A DNA stretch of 64,000 nt from Parascedosporium putredinis (taxonomy: Eukaryota > Ascomycota > Sordariomycetes > Microascales > Microascaceae): positions 186,001 through 250,000 of the forward strand of contig CASHTG010000009.1 of the NCBI GenBank assembly GCA_949357655.1. Direction: 5' to 3'. The notes beneath the pieces are model-generated. The model was given only the letters and a program-made list of their open reading frames with translations, did no database searches and was not told the DNA's origin. Numbering within the stretch: position 1 is the first letter of the stretch; the number at the start of each line of letters is the position of its first letter. This document shows, in pieces, positions 36,316 through 48,892 of this stretch. A program made the translations under genes and the position numbers.

Positions 36316-37723
36316 GGCGATTCTTGGTCTTTTTCTTCCGTCTGCGCAAAAAAAGGTTGAGAGTTGGGCAAAACAACTGGTGAGAGTAGGGGACGGGTGG
36401 GAATTGGTGCAAGACGGAGTAGGGAGACAAAACTTGGGCTAGCTTTGGGGGAGACGTTGCTCATATATAATTTCCTCGAGCTATCTAACCCTCTTCGTTT
36501 TTCCATCCCCGCGCGTGCTCGAGCTCCTGCGAGTACTACGCAGCTTCAAAGTTTGGATCGGACTGTGGGGTAAAAAGGGCCGGCGGCAGGGAGAGGGAGG
36601 GGGAAGAGGGGGATGCTTCGGTTTCGGAAGCTCGTGAGTCTGCATGACGTGCGCGGGGGTCTTTTATTTCTTTATTTCCTCTTGCTACACCATCATTGAG
36701 GAACAGGGCCCTTTCTGGAATGGGAGAGTATGAGCGCTGTACTGACCTCCATCTGCTATGTGTTTGCCTTTCTTTGAGGGGCTCCTCGGATTCTTCCTCC
36801 CATCTCGCGGCGGGGTCTTCCGTCCCGGGATCCCGAAAATGGACGTCTCAATCGAGGCGAGACGGCAGTCAAAGGGGCAGGGACGAATGTATATGCGAAT
36901 GTATATGTTTGGGTGGCACTGTTACAAGAAAAAAAAAAGAACTACCGATCGCTAGAGTGGGATTGGTGGAAGCTCTCCCCATTCTCGTCGTGCTATGCTT
37001 CCGAGAGGAGTTCAATGAACAAGGTTGAGTCTAGTCTTCTTCAACCTGCATAGCTAACCATCCCCACCTCTCAAAAACACTCGTCCGGAGATAGGGCAAA
37101 ATCTGTTTCCTCCGTCCCACTCTTTTATCCGCTTCTCAAGTGGACGATTCTCAAGTACGGCTGGGGAAAGGAGGTGAGGGAGGCATTCTGTTTTGCGCAT
37201 GGCGTGATATGGTGCGTTCTGAAGCTATTCCAAGCTCGGCAGGGACGATTGCGGGGGCCGGGGGCAAGGTTGGGTTGGTAGTCCTCTCGCAAGAGTCGTG
37301 CGTCTCTGGTTGGAAAGGCCCTAGGTTTCCTCGGTGGTGGTCAAGGTGATATCAAAGACGAAGCATCATTCATAGGCATATTGGTGTAAAAATGGAGCAA
37401 GAGGACCGTTGCCGAAAGGACAATCTCTCTCGACTTGCAAATGGATCCATGGATGCATAAATAGAACCAAATGTATTGGGATAATGATAACCTTCTAATG
37501 GTGAAACCAACTACTTCGTTACACTCCCTGTCCTCATCAAAGACACGAGCCCCGTCTCCTTCTCTAGCGAGGGTGATGTACAAGATAACTAAAAGAAAAA
37601 GGAAAGATGATGGAAAAAAAAAGAAAAGCAGTCGACAAAGGAAAACATGCAGACCGTGAAACCAACCAACCCTTCCACAAATACTAAACATAATCAACCA
37701 AGGAAACCCTTGGTTCCTCACCC

Positions 37724-40700
37724 TCAATAAAGCCCGTCATCATCACTGGCAGTCCCCTCTTGGAACCCAGCCACGGCCTTGCCCTTACCCTTCGACCTCC
37801 CATTCACGCGGCCAAACTCCTCCGGCCCGTCAGACACCCCATTCCCATTCTCCCCGGCCCCGTCCTCCCCGTCGCGCAAGAACCCCGGGCCCGCCACCGC
37901 CTTGCCCTTGCCCTTGCCCTTGCCACTCCCGCCGTACTGGTCCTCGTCACCGTCCGTCGCCACGGCTTTCCCCTTGCCCTTGCCCTTGTCCTCCGCCTTG
38001 CCCTTTCCCTTGGCCTCGCCCGGCGCCCGCTCGCCCTCGAAGCTCTTCCTCACCCTCTCGTAGTGCGCCAGCTCGCCTGCGCTCACGCTGGGCACGAGCT
38101 CCCGTTGCGCTTCGAGGAAGTCGGCCTCCGTCACCTGCACCGCCAGGTCCTCCTCCGTCGCCAGGTGGTCAAAAAGTACGCCGTCGACACCATTCGACCG
38201 CCCGCGCCCGCCGCCACCGCGTTGGCCGCTGCTACCCGCGTGTCCACGTGCAACGCCTGCCGCGTGACCGCCTTGAGCATCGCGTCCGAGCAGAGGGCGT
38301 AAAAGTCGGCACCCGTGTACGTATACGGGAGCTGGCTCGCCACATTGGAGAGGGAAACGGATGGGTGGAGGGCGAATCTGTGTGGTTAGGTAGTAGTGTT
38401 AGCAAGGTGATACTTGAAGAAAAAAAAAAAAGGGCACGAGGGGAGTGGCAACGTACTTTCGAGTCAGCGCCTCGAGAATCGTAGTCTGCTTATCACGCGT
38501 ATCCGACACCCCCAAGTAGAGCAGCTTATCAAACCGCCCCGGTCGCAGCAGCGCCTGGTCCAGTAGATCCGGCCTATTGGTCGCCCCAATGACAAAGACC
38601 CCGCCCGCGTCGTCGTCGCCGCCCGACATGCCGTCCAGCTCCGCGAGCAGCTGCGACACGATGCGGTCCATGACGCCGCCGCTGTCGCCCTGGTTGCCGC
38701 GCTTGGGCGCCACCGAGTCGAGCTCGTCGAAGAAGACGACGCACGGCCGCGCGTCGCGCGCCCGCTGGAACACCCGCCGCACGTTGGCCTCGGACTCGCC
38801 AATGTACATGTTGAGCAGCTCCGGGCCCTTGACGCTGAGGAAGTTGAGGCTGTACTCGGTCGCGATCGCCTTGGCCAGCAGCGTCTTGCCCGTCCCCGGC
38901 GGCCCGTAAAGAGGATGCCCGACCGCTTCTTCATGCCCTTGGCGAAGAGCTCCGGCCGCTCCAGCGGCAGCTGGATCGTCTCCGTGATGGCGTCCTTGAC
39001 GTTGTTGAGCCCGCCCACGTCGTCCCACGTCACGCTCGGGATCTTGGGCGCCCCGATCGCGTCGGAAAAGTTCTTGCGCACCGCGTCCACCGCCGCGTCA
39101 AAGTCCTCCTTGACCAGGCACCGCGAAAACGGGCCCCCGCCACCTGCACGTCCCGCACAGACACGGGCAGCGCCAGCGGCTCGGCGTCGCCCTCGCCTCT
39201 GTCACTCGCTCCAGCCGCGACTGCTGCGCGATGACCGCCCGGTCCACCACGTCCACGAGGTCGCCCGCTACCAGCGCCGCCGTCTTGAGCGCAATGTTGC
39301 CCAGGTCCACCGCAGGGTCGATGCTGACCCCGCGATCGTTGATCACGCTCCGCAGGATGCCCTCCCTCTCGCCCTCGTCCGGCGCTCGCATCTCCAGCTC
39401 GTGCGTAAACATGCCCCGGATCGTGTCGGGGATTTTGTCCACCTCGCTCGTCGTCGCGATGAGTACCCGCACGCTCTGCAGCACCTCCTTGAGCGAGGTC
39501 GCGATCCGCTCCGCCGTCAACGTCTCAATGTGCCGCACTAACAGCGCGCAGCAGTCGGGCCCGCAGCCAATCGCCCGATCCGCCCTGGTCGTCAGGTACG
39601 CCTCCGTCTTGACGTCGCCTCCGCTGCCGCCCGACTCGCTGAGAATGTCGTAGCAGTCAATCGCGTACGAGTGGATGCCGATATCCGCGCACGCCTCCTC
39701 CGCCACCGTCGCCTTTCCAATGTCGCGATGCGTCGACACGAGGAGGATGGCGACCGGCGGCATCTTGAGATGGATCGCCCTTTGGCTCGTGGCCGTCGCA
39801 ATCAGCTCCCGGAGCTGCCGCCGGACAGGCGACACGTACCGAACCTCGGGCTCGGGCAGGGACGAGGCCGACGGCGCATCCGGCAGAGGCTTCGCGGCCT
39901 TCTTCAGGCCTAGGTAATACTGCCAATTGCTATCCTTGGTCCCCGGCACCCGGCTCGTCTCGAAGCCCGATACGTTGAGCATGACCGACAGACTGTCCAC
40001 GCTAGCGACCGAGCCCCAGAGGTCTTCGGCGTCGTTGTGCTCGCTGTCGTCCGCCCCGGACACCCGGATATAGTCGACCTTGAACCACGCGACGGCGGTG
40101 ACCGCCGCCCCGGCGCTCGGCCCTTGGCCGTCGTGCTGAGCGCCATGACGTCGTCCACCTCGGTACCCGTCGCGCTCTCCTGCATCGCCCTGCCAAGGCG
40201 AGTATCCACGGGGATGGCCAGGAGGTCGCCCGTGCGTAGGAGCCGGATCTTGCGCGCAAAGTAGCGCTTGATGCCGCCGAGCACCGCCGTCTGGTACGCT
40301 CGTTCGGTGGTGACAGGCGACTTGACCTGGTGGATGCGAATGTCCCGCGCGTCGGGCGGGCGCGAGGCATTCGTAAACTTGGGCAGCGTGCCCTTGCCAT
40401 GGTATGATCCGCGCTTGATGGCGGAAATGCGCACAAACGATGCGCCGTCGAGGTTTGCCTGGAGGATGGGGGATACGTAGGCCGAGGGGCTTGTGGGTTT
40501 CTGGATCTGGGAGTCGAAGAACGAGGGGCGGCGATCGCCCGGTCGCTGGGAGCTGGGAATCCTGGTCATGGGCCGGCGCGAGTGGCTCTCGGGAGGCTGT
40601 ATACCCTGACGGGACGCCAGTTGGACTCCTCCGCCTCGGTGTGGTTGAAGCTGCCGAGGCCGAAAGCGCCAAATCCGTTGGCGGGTGGCTCCTCCGAGGC

Positions 40701-42140
40701 CTCGATGCGGACCCAATCGCCGGAGAAGCAGCCAATCTTGGAGAGAGCTGATGTCGACGTACACGCGGGCCTCCTCGTCGTCCTCGGGTGCGGGCTTCGG
40801 GTGTAGCAGGTCGTCGGAGATGGGCGCCATGAGCCCGTGGGTCTTGAACAGGCGTCCCCGCTGCCGGTCGGGACGGGCGGTGGTGGCGGTGAAGTTGGAG
40901 AAGACGGAGCCGGGCGTGCTGATGCCGTTGGTCCGCCTGCCGCGGCCCACGGTCGTGGGCGTGCCAGGCTGCATGGTCGAGCCCGCTGGCGTAAGTGGGT
41001 GGGAGAGCGGGGGCCTGCAGCGAAATCATGTCATCCATGGAGTCGTCCGAGAGTTCGTCCTCTTCGTCGTGGCTAACACCCGTATCGTCAGACTCAGCCT
41101 CAGTCACCGAGACGAAGCCATCCGTCTGAGCGTCCGTCTTGTAGCGCTCCTCGGCAGCGGAGTAGAACTCGTTGCCCGTGTCCTCTTCGTCGTCCTCTCG
41201 CACGTCACCGAGCGAGCGGCTCGAGGAATCGCGGGGCGGGCGTGCTTCGGCGCATGTATCCTGCCCCGGCTCAGGATGATCTTGGTGTTGGGCGAGAGTA
41301 TGCCCTGGGAGACGGGCTCGCACAGGAGGATCTCGCCCGGGTTGGGGGATATGGGTCACCGGGTGAGGCGGCAGGGGCAGGGAAAGAGGTCGCCCGTGTG
41401 GATGACCTTGAGCCCGCCGAGGGCGACCCGCAAGGCCGTCTCGAGCGGCGGCTGGTTGGGCGTCGCCGCGCCTTTACCCTTGGCCATGGCGCGGTCCCTG
41501 TAAAGGTACCCTCGCCATTCTCGAGGCGCTTCGTGAGTTCGCTCTCGAGCTTGACGTAGACGGTATCTAGCTCGAGGGCGACGACGTCGAGCGCCAGGAT
41601 ATCGATGCCGCTCCGGATGTGGCTCGAGAGTTTCGAGGGCGCAACCTTTTGTAGGGTTTTCGCAAAGGTTTGCAGGGCGGACGAGGAAGGGGAGAACTGG
41701 ATCGTGGAGGCCGAGGTATCGGTCGACCGGATGACGGGGACAATGGCCCAGGGCGTGTCGGCTGCCGAAGAGTTGGGCGTCCAAGGAGTGATGGCGATGT
41801 GGAAAATGGTAGGCTCGGCATCGTCTTCGTTGTCCGCGGGGTCTGTAGGCCAACAAGAAAAACCATTAGATCGAAGAGTTAACAAGCACGGCGGGTGGGG
41901 GAAGTGGTTTGGGAACAGGGCGAGGACAGCTCAGCCAGACCGAGCTGGAGGGGAAGGAAGGATGGGGACTCTTGACTGACCGGCATGACACCGAGGAAAT
42001 AGCTCCTTGAAGAGATCATCAGAAATATATCCGACATCTCCTTTCACATGATCCGGCAAGACGAGGCGCGTTGCCACGGGCGTCTTGTCCTCCTTTCTCC
42101 TCCTCGCGCGTCGCTTTTGCGCGACAGACGGTGCCGCCAT
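37724..42140 (-). CDS. PEX6: Peroxisomal biogenesis AAA-ATPase Pex6
   Basis: Pex6 forms a hetero-hexamer with Pex1 that pulls ubiquitinated PTS1 receptor Pex5 out of the peroxisome membrane. The conserved D2 ATPase is plain: VTWDDVGGLNNVKDAITETI, Walker A GPPGTGKTLLAKAIATEYS, MYIGESEANVRRVFQRARDA, Walker B CVVFFDELDSVAP, sensor GATNRPDLLDQALLRPGRFD, and YTYTGADFYALCSDAM. The upstream D1 region is degenerate, as is usual in Pex6. The first in-frame ATG is 42140. Introns include one between about 41840 and 41990 and one at 38378-38456 (CGAAA|GTACGT...CACAG). Breaks at A runs 39126-39129, 38908-38910 (inside Walker A) and 38171-38175 each need one more base. The C-terminal tail after the ATPase carries KGKGKA repeats. 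About 1,400 residues. The annotation is very secure. Confidence 0.95.
37755..38010 (-). repeat. KGKGKA repeat tail of Pex6
   Basis: At least four copies of a Lys/Gly hexapeptide-like unit (KGKGKAE, KGKGKGKAVA, KGKGKGKAVAG, SKGKGKAVAG) separated by acidic linkers form the last ~100 residues. The DNA shows CTTGCCCTTGCC-type tandem repeats on the plus strand. Such tails are lineage-specific additions behind the conserved ATPase. Confidence 0.85.
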
Positions 42141-42878
42141 TATGTTCGGTTGTGGGCCGAGTTTACTGTTGCGTAGATGGTTGGAACGAGACAAGGGCGA
42201 CGGCTGGAAAAAGAACTAGGCACTCTTGGTAGCCGAGGGAGCAACCATCGCCAGCGATGCGGAAAACTAAAGGTGGCTTGGTGTGGAAGAGCAACTAGGA
42301 AACGTCGTGGTGGCCGCGATGAACAACCAAATGAAAATATTACAAATTTCCTCTTTTTCTTTCTGGCAGCTTGTCAATTTCGATATTCGTTCTTGAGGAT
42401 TGAGAGAGTGTGTGTGAGTTGATGTCTCGGGGGACAGTTCGTGGTGACCAAAAGAGTTCACGGAATGCAAGTCAATTTGCAAGCGAAACATTTGTCCCGA
42501 GGTGAAGTACCAGTTTCGGCGTAGCCCTTTTTAGGGGTGGCCCCAACTCTAAGCTCCGTGATGCCGCGCCGAAAACACGCAGTGCAGCCAATGGGTTTTC
42601 AATTGAGCCTCGGCAGAGCACGGTAAGGGTCAACCACACGCACAGGGCACAGAGAGCGGGGATTTGGGGATGAGATGAGGGGGACGGCACCAAAGGGAAG
42701 GAACCAAACGCATGGTTCCCTTAGTCATAACACAGAGGCAGCACTACAAGCTTGTGATATGTGGCGGGACTGTGGCTTGGGAGCGGATGACTGTGGGTAA
42801 ATAACGGGTCAGTCTGAGTGAGTGGACTACTTAACAGTGACAGACCTCTCTAAAGATCCCAACAACACAAGAACATCA
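42141..42878. promoter_or_regulatory. PEX6 upstream region
   Basis: Between the PEX6 start codon and the tRNA gene. It holds the PEX6 promoter and leader on the minus strand. No open frame is convincing. Confidence 0.4.
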
Positions 42879-42960
42879 TCCGATGTAGTATAGTGGTTAG
42901 TATACTGCGCTTTCATCAAAAGGCACCGCAGGGGCCGGGGTTCGATTCCCCGCATCGGAG
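42879..42960 (+). tRNA. tRNA-Glu (anticodon UUC) with a 10-nt intron
   Basis: The cloverleaf can be drawn by hand: acceptor stem TCCGATG/CATCGGA with discriminator G, D-arm GTAT/ATAC, anticodon stem CTGCG/CGCAG, and T-arm CGGGG/CCCCG around TTCGATT. The anticodon loop is CTTTCA followed by TCAAAAGGCA and then C. Removing those ten bases directly after position 37, the canonical intron site, leaves the normal seven-base loop with anticodon TTC. The B box GGTTCGATTCC and the A-box region are intact. A pol III T-run terminator follows. The mature tRNA would be 72 nt plus CCA. Confidence 0.95.
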
Positions 42961-42990
42961 CTTCTTTTATTCTTTTTATTTTTTTCTCTT
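42961..42990 (+). terminator. Pol III T-run terminator of the tRNA gene
   Basis: T runs (TTTT at 42964-42967, then TTTTT and TTTTTTT) lie directly behind the tRNA, as expected for RNA polymerase III termination. Confidence 0.75.
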
Positions 42991-43243
42991 TCTTTTCCCG
43001 CTTCCTTCTAATTATGGTCTTTTTTGCTTTCAAGAGCTGGGAAATAATAAAAGGCAGGCAGTGTATTTCGTTTTATCTTGTACTAATATACACCTATGAT
43101 ACTAGAGCGGTGTTGCCACCTGAGAAAGAAGCTAGCAAATATGAGGGTATCACAAAGTCTCTTTTCCTTCCACGCTCTCTCCCTCCTTCCTTCCTTAACT
43201 TCTGGCTCTCCCATTCCTTCCTTCCTTGACTTCTGACACAGCC

Positions 43244-45217
43244 TTATGGCAATACGCATCCATCTAGAAGACAAGGTAGGGCATCCATAACAGAAAAAAA
43301 AACAGACCATCTACCTGGCCTCCAAGGAACTTCACCTCTTTTCCCCCTTTCCTCCTCCTGCACCCTCCTCTTCCAAGTCTTGAAAAGCTCCTTGGTCACC
43401 TCGAGCGTGACCGAGGTACCAGGCTTCCCCACCACGCCACCATTATTCTCCAGAATGGCCTGGCACTTGATGACAAACTGCTCGTGCACCAAGGGTTCCG
43501 AAGTAAAGGCGTCAAACGGTGCCTCCCTCAGCGGAATGCGCCGGGCGTGGAATTGGAGAGCGACCGGGAGCGCCGCGCCCGAGCTCTCCAAGTGCAGAAC
43601 GGCCTCGGCCTCGCTCACGAGCGCAAAGTAAATCAAAAACGGCATCTTGAGCCTGGAGCTGCCAACGAGAAAAGCGGTCGGCCCGCCGAGGTAGTCGGTA
43701 AAGGCGTATTGCTGCCCGTCCCACGTGGCGTCGGGGACGCTTCCAAAGTGGGTGACGAAGAGGGCGTCGGAGCTGGGTGGAGAATGCCGCAGGTTACTCA
43801 GTCTCAGGACGGAGCCGTTGACGCAGGCGCCATGGTCCACGAGGGTGCAGTCTTCCGACTGGATCTCCTTGCCCTTTTCGGACACGGGGGCAGGTGCTGG
43901 ATCACGGCTTGCAGGTTACACACCATGCCCGGGTGGAGAGTCACGCCGCGGATTCGTAGGGCGCCGCGGTTGCCCTTGGCCGGAAGGGTTGGTACGGAGG
44001 CGGACCGGAGGATATACCACGTGCGAAAGTATGCCGGCGCCATGTATTCCCTCCGAAAGGGGATCCGGCAGTGGTTGGCCATGGCAAGGCGACGGACAGA
44101 GTTCGTTGCCGATTCGATAGTGTTTAACTTGCTTCTGACGAGAAGGATGGCGATGCGGTCCTGCTGGGTCGACCGCCTGCTAGCCTCCTTTTCTCGGCAA
44201 ATGTGCAGTTTAGGGCGGCAGAATATACCTCGTACGAGCCGAGGAGAGCCTCCAAGTACTCGTGAGTTTCGGGATAATAAGACGTCCCCTCAAACGGAAG
44301 CGAGATCCTTAGCCCTCGCCTCGTCATGGCAGCGGGCTCCCCGAGCTCTGCATGCGTGCACACCACGTCGGCGCAGGCCGCGAAATCCAGAGGGAATGGG
44401 CAAAGATGCCAGTGAGGGCGCCCGCGCGAGGGTCCTCCTCCTCCACCGTCCACGCAAAGAGGGTGTTATCGTCGCGATCCCTCAGAATCTCCTCTTGCAG
44501 GCGCGCAAACGCCTTGGGACCCTCGCCGTACAGCGGTGCCATGTTCACGCCGAAGAGACCGATGAGGCAGTAGGCGACGTCTTCCTCGAAGGTGCACTGC
44601 CTCCTAGAGGCCCAGCTGAACCTCTGCGCGACGCTATAGGCATCGGAGCGCGACTCGTCGCCAAGGACGTCCTCGGGCACGCCGGTGACCTGGCTTAGAG
44701 CGTGATTGAGAAGCTCCGAGTCCATCTTGAGGGCGGCGTGGCGGTCGGAGCAGAGCTTCCAGCCGATGAAACCCCAGGTCCGGTTGTAGAACTTGACGTT
44801 GGGGCTTGCGATTAGCTCCTGCAGGGTCCAGCCCCTGGTGAACCACCGGCTGGTGCAGAACTCGCCGTAAGGATCCGCGACGGCGGTGTCGGAGACGTCG
44901 GCGAGGTACGCGTAGCAGATTTCCGAGTTCTTGTACCACTTGTACATGGAGTTGATGGCCTCCGACAGCTCCGCGCTGCTTGTCTTGTCGATGCAGCAGG
45001 TGTCGATCCAGAGCCACTCCAGGTCATCCTCCATGGCCTGCTTGCATGCAAAAGCGATCTTTGCGAAGCCATCTTTTTTCGGGAGCGAGTCGGGACTCTG
45101 CATTTCCCAAAAGGTCACTTCGTCCTGTTCCCATGTGTGCGAGAGAATGGCATATGGCGGGACGGAGCCGTAGGGAAAGTCTTGCACCATGTACGTGCGG
45201 ACATCGATGAGCTTCAT
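43244..45217 (-). CDS. HET-domain protein (vegetative incompatibility type)
   Basis: HET-domain proteins act in self/non-self recognition after hyphal fusion and can trigger cell death; most paralogues have no assigned partner. The start at 45217 (MKLIDVRTYMVQDF) is followed by the domain hallmarks AILSHTWEQDEVTFWEM, WLWIDTCCIDKTSSAELSEA, YKWYKNSEICYAYLADV and SRWFTRGWTLQELI, then CLIGLFGVNMAPLYGEGPKA. This is the widespread HET-E/HET-6-like class, with the domain at residues about 25-175. No NACHT or repeat domain follows. The C-terminal half is variable and unrecognised, ending near 43244. One break at GGG 44392-44394 needs an extra base, and additional breaks lie near 44190 and 43890. The 3' boundary is uncertain. 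Confidence 0.85.
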
Positions 45218-46761
45218 TTTTAAACCTCTTCGCGCAAGACTTATCGTTTTGTTAATATGACCGAGGCACGGAATTGACACCCGGGCGAAACATCAGGTGT
45301 TATTGTCTATTTGACTCGGTTAGACGAGGAGGATACGGCCATCGATGCGGCTTTCCATATATTTGTATCGGCTCTAGACTTGGCATCCCCAAGTAATGCG
45401 GGCAACTAATCGGCCCATCTTTCCATATAGCAACCTATGAGGATGGTCGGGCCTAGTCCTCGCTCGCTTTCCTTGAGGTGGCTTAGATTCGCAGCCTCTC
45501 CCCTCGCCTACATGTAGGTTTCGAGGAGGCTGTTCTCAAAAATCATCCATGTAAGGCCCGAGTTCTCGGAATCACAAAGGGGATTAATTGACTAAAAGGA
45601 TAGAAATCGGAAAAGATTTCTAATTGATCCATCCCCGCAGGTAGTCTTTTCGAGGCAGTCTTTTCCATCTGCTTGCAATTCTGGGCTGTGGTTACAACGG
45701 ACCATTTCTAAGGTTCTGTTCCTTGTAACCCCACGCGAATCCCCAAAGAAGAGACCCCAACTCACGCGAAGCCCCACTCCACGTTGTCACCCCCACAAGC
45801 ACATGCTTGACAGCGCAGGGACAAGCAAAAAAAAAAAAAAAAAAAAAGCGACCACGCTCGGACTGCACGCAACGGCGCGCACCTGTGACATCATAGCGTC
45901 CCCCGGCCTTGGTCTCGACACCCCGAGAGAGGAAACCAGTCGACGCGATGTGCGATGTGCCTGCCGGAAGAACCGGTTACCGTCAAGCGTGATCCTTGCA
46001 GGCAAGCATGCCTCGAACGGAGATATTTGACTGGTCGCTGAGGCCACCGATCGATCAACGGACGCCTGTCAGTTGCGATCTGTAATGCTATTGATCCTGC
46101 GAGGAGGGGACGAGGGTGGGGAGAAGAGGGGAGGTCCCCCAATGCGCCCGAGGGACTGGAGGTTTTGGTCCGAGGGCGAGAATAGTCCGCTCTCGTCCAT
46201 CTCTCCTGTTCAAACTAGAGCATCGTTATCCACAAAACATGATTTCCCTGGAAGAGTTGGGGAGGAGAAGGCTGGCCACGAGAAGGGGACTAAAAGAAGG
46301 AACGCGGGTATATTACGAACACCGCGCCCTCGGCCGGCCGCAGAGTTTGTTCCTCCTGTCAAAAGAAAACCAAATGACAAAAAAGGTTTATGGCGCTCTG
46401 GTTTACACTTTGGGTCCGCCCTCCGACTATCTGCTATTTCCCGCTCGAGACATCCATGGATCAAAGTAACTTCTGAACGCCAGGCACCAAAACAAGCCAC
46501 TAGCGCCAGGTTTCCATCCCTTGAACGCTTATCTCTCTCATATCCCGCCCCTCTGTTGCTCTGGGCTGTGTTCAAAATCCTCCCTTTCGTTCCTTGGTTT
46601 GACGTGATCTGTCCTAGACAGCGTTTCTTTGGTGTCCGGACGCGGAGGACGCATCTCTGATGAATGCTTTGAAAATTGATGCATACTTGTGTTGGTCCTT
46701 TTGCCGCCATATTAACCTGAGCGTTTGATTAGCCTTGTTTACCTCTTTTGTTTAAACAATC
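45218..46761. promoter_or_regulatory. Divergent promoter region between HET gene and lipase gene
   Basis: About 1.5 kb between the two divergent start codons. It contains a 12-nt palindrome CCTACATGTAGG at 45507-45518 and a 21-A run at 45827-45847. A 195-codon frame at 46073-46660 has no family character and is probably chance. Confidence 0.5.
45827..45847. repeat. poly-A run (21 nt)
   Basis: An uninterrupted run of 21 A between the HET and lipase genes. There is no adjacent retroelement sequence or target-site duplication that I can see. Confidence 0.95.
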
Positions 46762-48892
46762 ATGTCTTCTCGCCACCGCACTGCCGGGACTGGGGCAGCG
46801 ACGCAGCTCGAAGCTCCATCCTCATTTTCAAACCGCAATGGCGACGTGCTACTTCAACCTCGAACGTTGGGGGTGTCTATGGATCGTGGGGAGGGCGATT
46901 CCCAGACCTCAACTTTGGTGAGGACCGAGGAATTGCTTGTGCAGCGGCCGAGTGATCCGGGTGAGCCGAGCGAGGCGGCCCGGAACGACGTGGGCGCCAA
47001 TTCCCGGCTAGACGGAGGGCAACGGTCAGGGTCCCCGAGCAGATTGAGCAACAACTTGAAAGGCGCAGAACAGACGATTCGGCGCAGCAAACCGCCGAGA
47101 CGAGCCACCACAAGGCAACGCTATCCACCTCCACCAACGCCCTTTTCCCTCCTTTACTCGCGTGGCCCGAACCATCCGGACGCTCAACCCTCGTATATCT
47201 GGGTTATCGCATCGTCTCATTCGTCCTTAGCCTCGCCTTTCTCGCCGTCGTTGTCCTCGGCGCCCTATTTACGAGCATCCCTCTCATTCTCGCCAAAATC
47301 GTGGGCCGCATACTCCAGCGAGGCATCGTGGCCGAAGTGAAACGGCCGTTCCACGACGAAGAAGTACGAAGACGAGAAAAGAGAAGAAAGGAGGATGAAG
47401 CTTGGGAACAGCGGAAATCACGCGGCGAGACCGCGCCCGACAAGGAAAAGGCCAAAGAAGGCGAGTTCACGCCGACCGAAGGTGGCCCGGACCCAATTGT
47501 GTGTGATATCGGCTACTACGCGAGGCGAGTTGGGTTGGACGTGGAAGAGTTTGACGTCGAAACCGAAGACGGCTTCATAATAGCGCTGTGGCACGTCTAC
47601 GACCCCGCAGATCCGTGTGGCTCCGCGCGAAAGGAAGGCGAGGGCTCCGCCGCCAGCGCGAAGCCGAGGTCCAACCAGAAGCCCAAGTTCCCCGTTCTGC
47701 TCATCCACGGGCTTCTCCAGAGCGCGGGCGCGTACTGCGTCAACGACGACGACTCGCTTGCCTTTTACCTCTGCAAAGCCGGCTACGATGTTTGGCTAGG
47801 GAACAACCGATGCGGGTTTGCGCCGCGACACAAGACGCTCTCCTACGCGGACCCGAGGCTCTGGTGCTGGAATATTCGACACATGGGGGTCATGGATCTC
47901 CACGGGCTGACGACGACTGTCCTCGAAAAGACAGGGTTCGCCAAGCTCGGTCTTGTGTGCCACTCGCAGGGCACGACGCAGACCTTTGTAGCTCTGGCCA
48001 AGGAACAGCGGCCTGAGCTCGGGGAGAAGCTTACGGTGTTTTGCGCGCTCGCGCCGGCGGCGTACGCGGGCCCGCTCATTGGCAAAATGTACTTTAAATT
48101 CATGCGGGTCATCTCCCCGCCATGTTCCAGCTCATGTTTGGTATCCACGCCTTTATCCCTTTTATGATGACGATGCACGGGGTGATGCCCCGCGCGTGTA
48201 CGGGTGGCTCGGGTACAAGGTCTTTTCCTTTCTGTTCAACTGGACCGACGACCGGTGGGAGCGGGACCTGCGCGACCGCATGTTCCAGTTCGCGCCCGTG
48301 TACGTCAGCGCCGAGACCATGAGCTGGTGGCTGGGCCGCCACGGCTTCGCCAAGCACAAGTGCATCCTCTCCACCAAGGACATTGTCCGCGCCGAGGAAA
48401 AAGTAGACATGGAGCTCGACGGCTTCGCGCAGGGCAACCGCGAAATCGCCGCCCTCGGCGCCGCGCCCGAGAGCGCGACCCTCCAGAGGGCCGTCGAGGT
48501 GTGTCGCCGCAAGCCCCGCGGCGCCACGGCGTGGTACGACGACCGCGCGCCCCCTTTGCCCTGTGGGTGGCGGGCGACGACGACCTCGTGGACGGCAGAA
48601 AGCTGCTGGCCCGCTTCGAGAGGGGCCGCGAGCCCTTTGTTCGCGTCGTTCACAGCAAGGTCGTGCCCGGCTACGAGCACCTCGACGTCATTTGGGCCAT
48701 GGACGCCGTGGACCAGGTTTTTGTCGAGGTGAGGGAGGTGCTGTGGAAGACGTGCGATGTTAGGGATCGGTGCCGCGTCCCTGTGGGGTGCGAGGATGTC
48801 GAGGAGTGGGTGCCGCCTCCGCGGCCGGGGAGGATGGGGAGGTGGACGAGAGCCAGTCGAGTAGTAGTAGTAGCGGTAGCGGCAGCGATTAA
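46762..48892 (+). CDS. Steryl ester hydrolase / acid-lipase-like alpha/beta hydrolase
   Basis: Similar to the yeast Yeh1/Yeh2/Tgl1 group, membrane-anchored lipases that hydrolyse steryl esters. The ATG at 46762 opens a polar N-terminus. A membrane anchor (RIVSFVLSLAFLAVVVLGAL) follows at residue about 150. The AB-hydrolase lipase entry region is ARRVGLDVEEFDVETEDGF, then PVLLIHGLLQSAGAY (oxyanion side) and DVWLGNNRCGF. The nucleophile elbow is VCHSQGTT; the acid is in LWVAGDDDLVDG and the His in PGYEHLDVIW, giving a complete Ser-Asp-His triad. The C-terminal tail is acidic and Ser-rich (SSSSSGSGSD) with stop 48890-48892. Breaks needing one added base lie at CCCC 48115-48118 and CCCCC 48550-48554; further breaks lie near 47030 and 48815. 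No intron is evident. Family call secure; substrate inferred. Confidence 0.88.

Noticed and set aside
46073..46660. 195-codon frame upstream of the lipase gene
   Set aside because: Lies in the divergent promoter region, no family features, composition like surrounding non-coding DNA.
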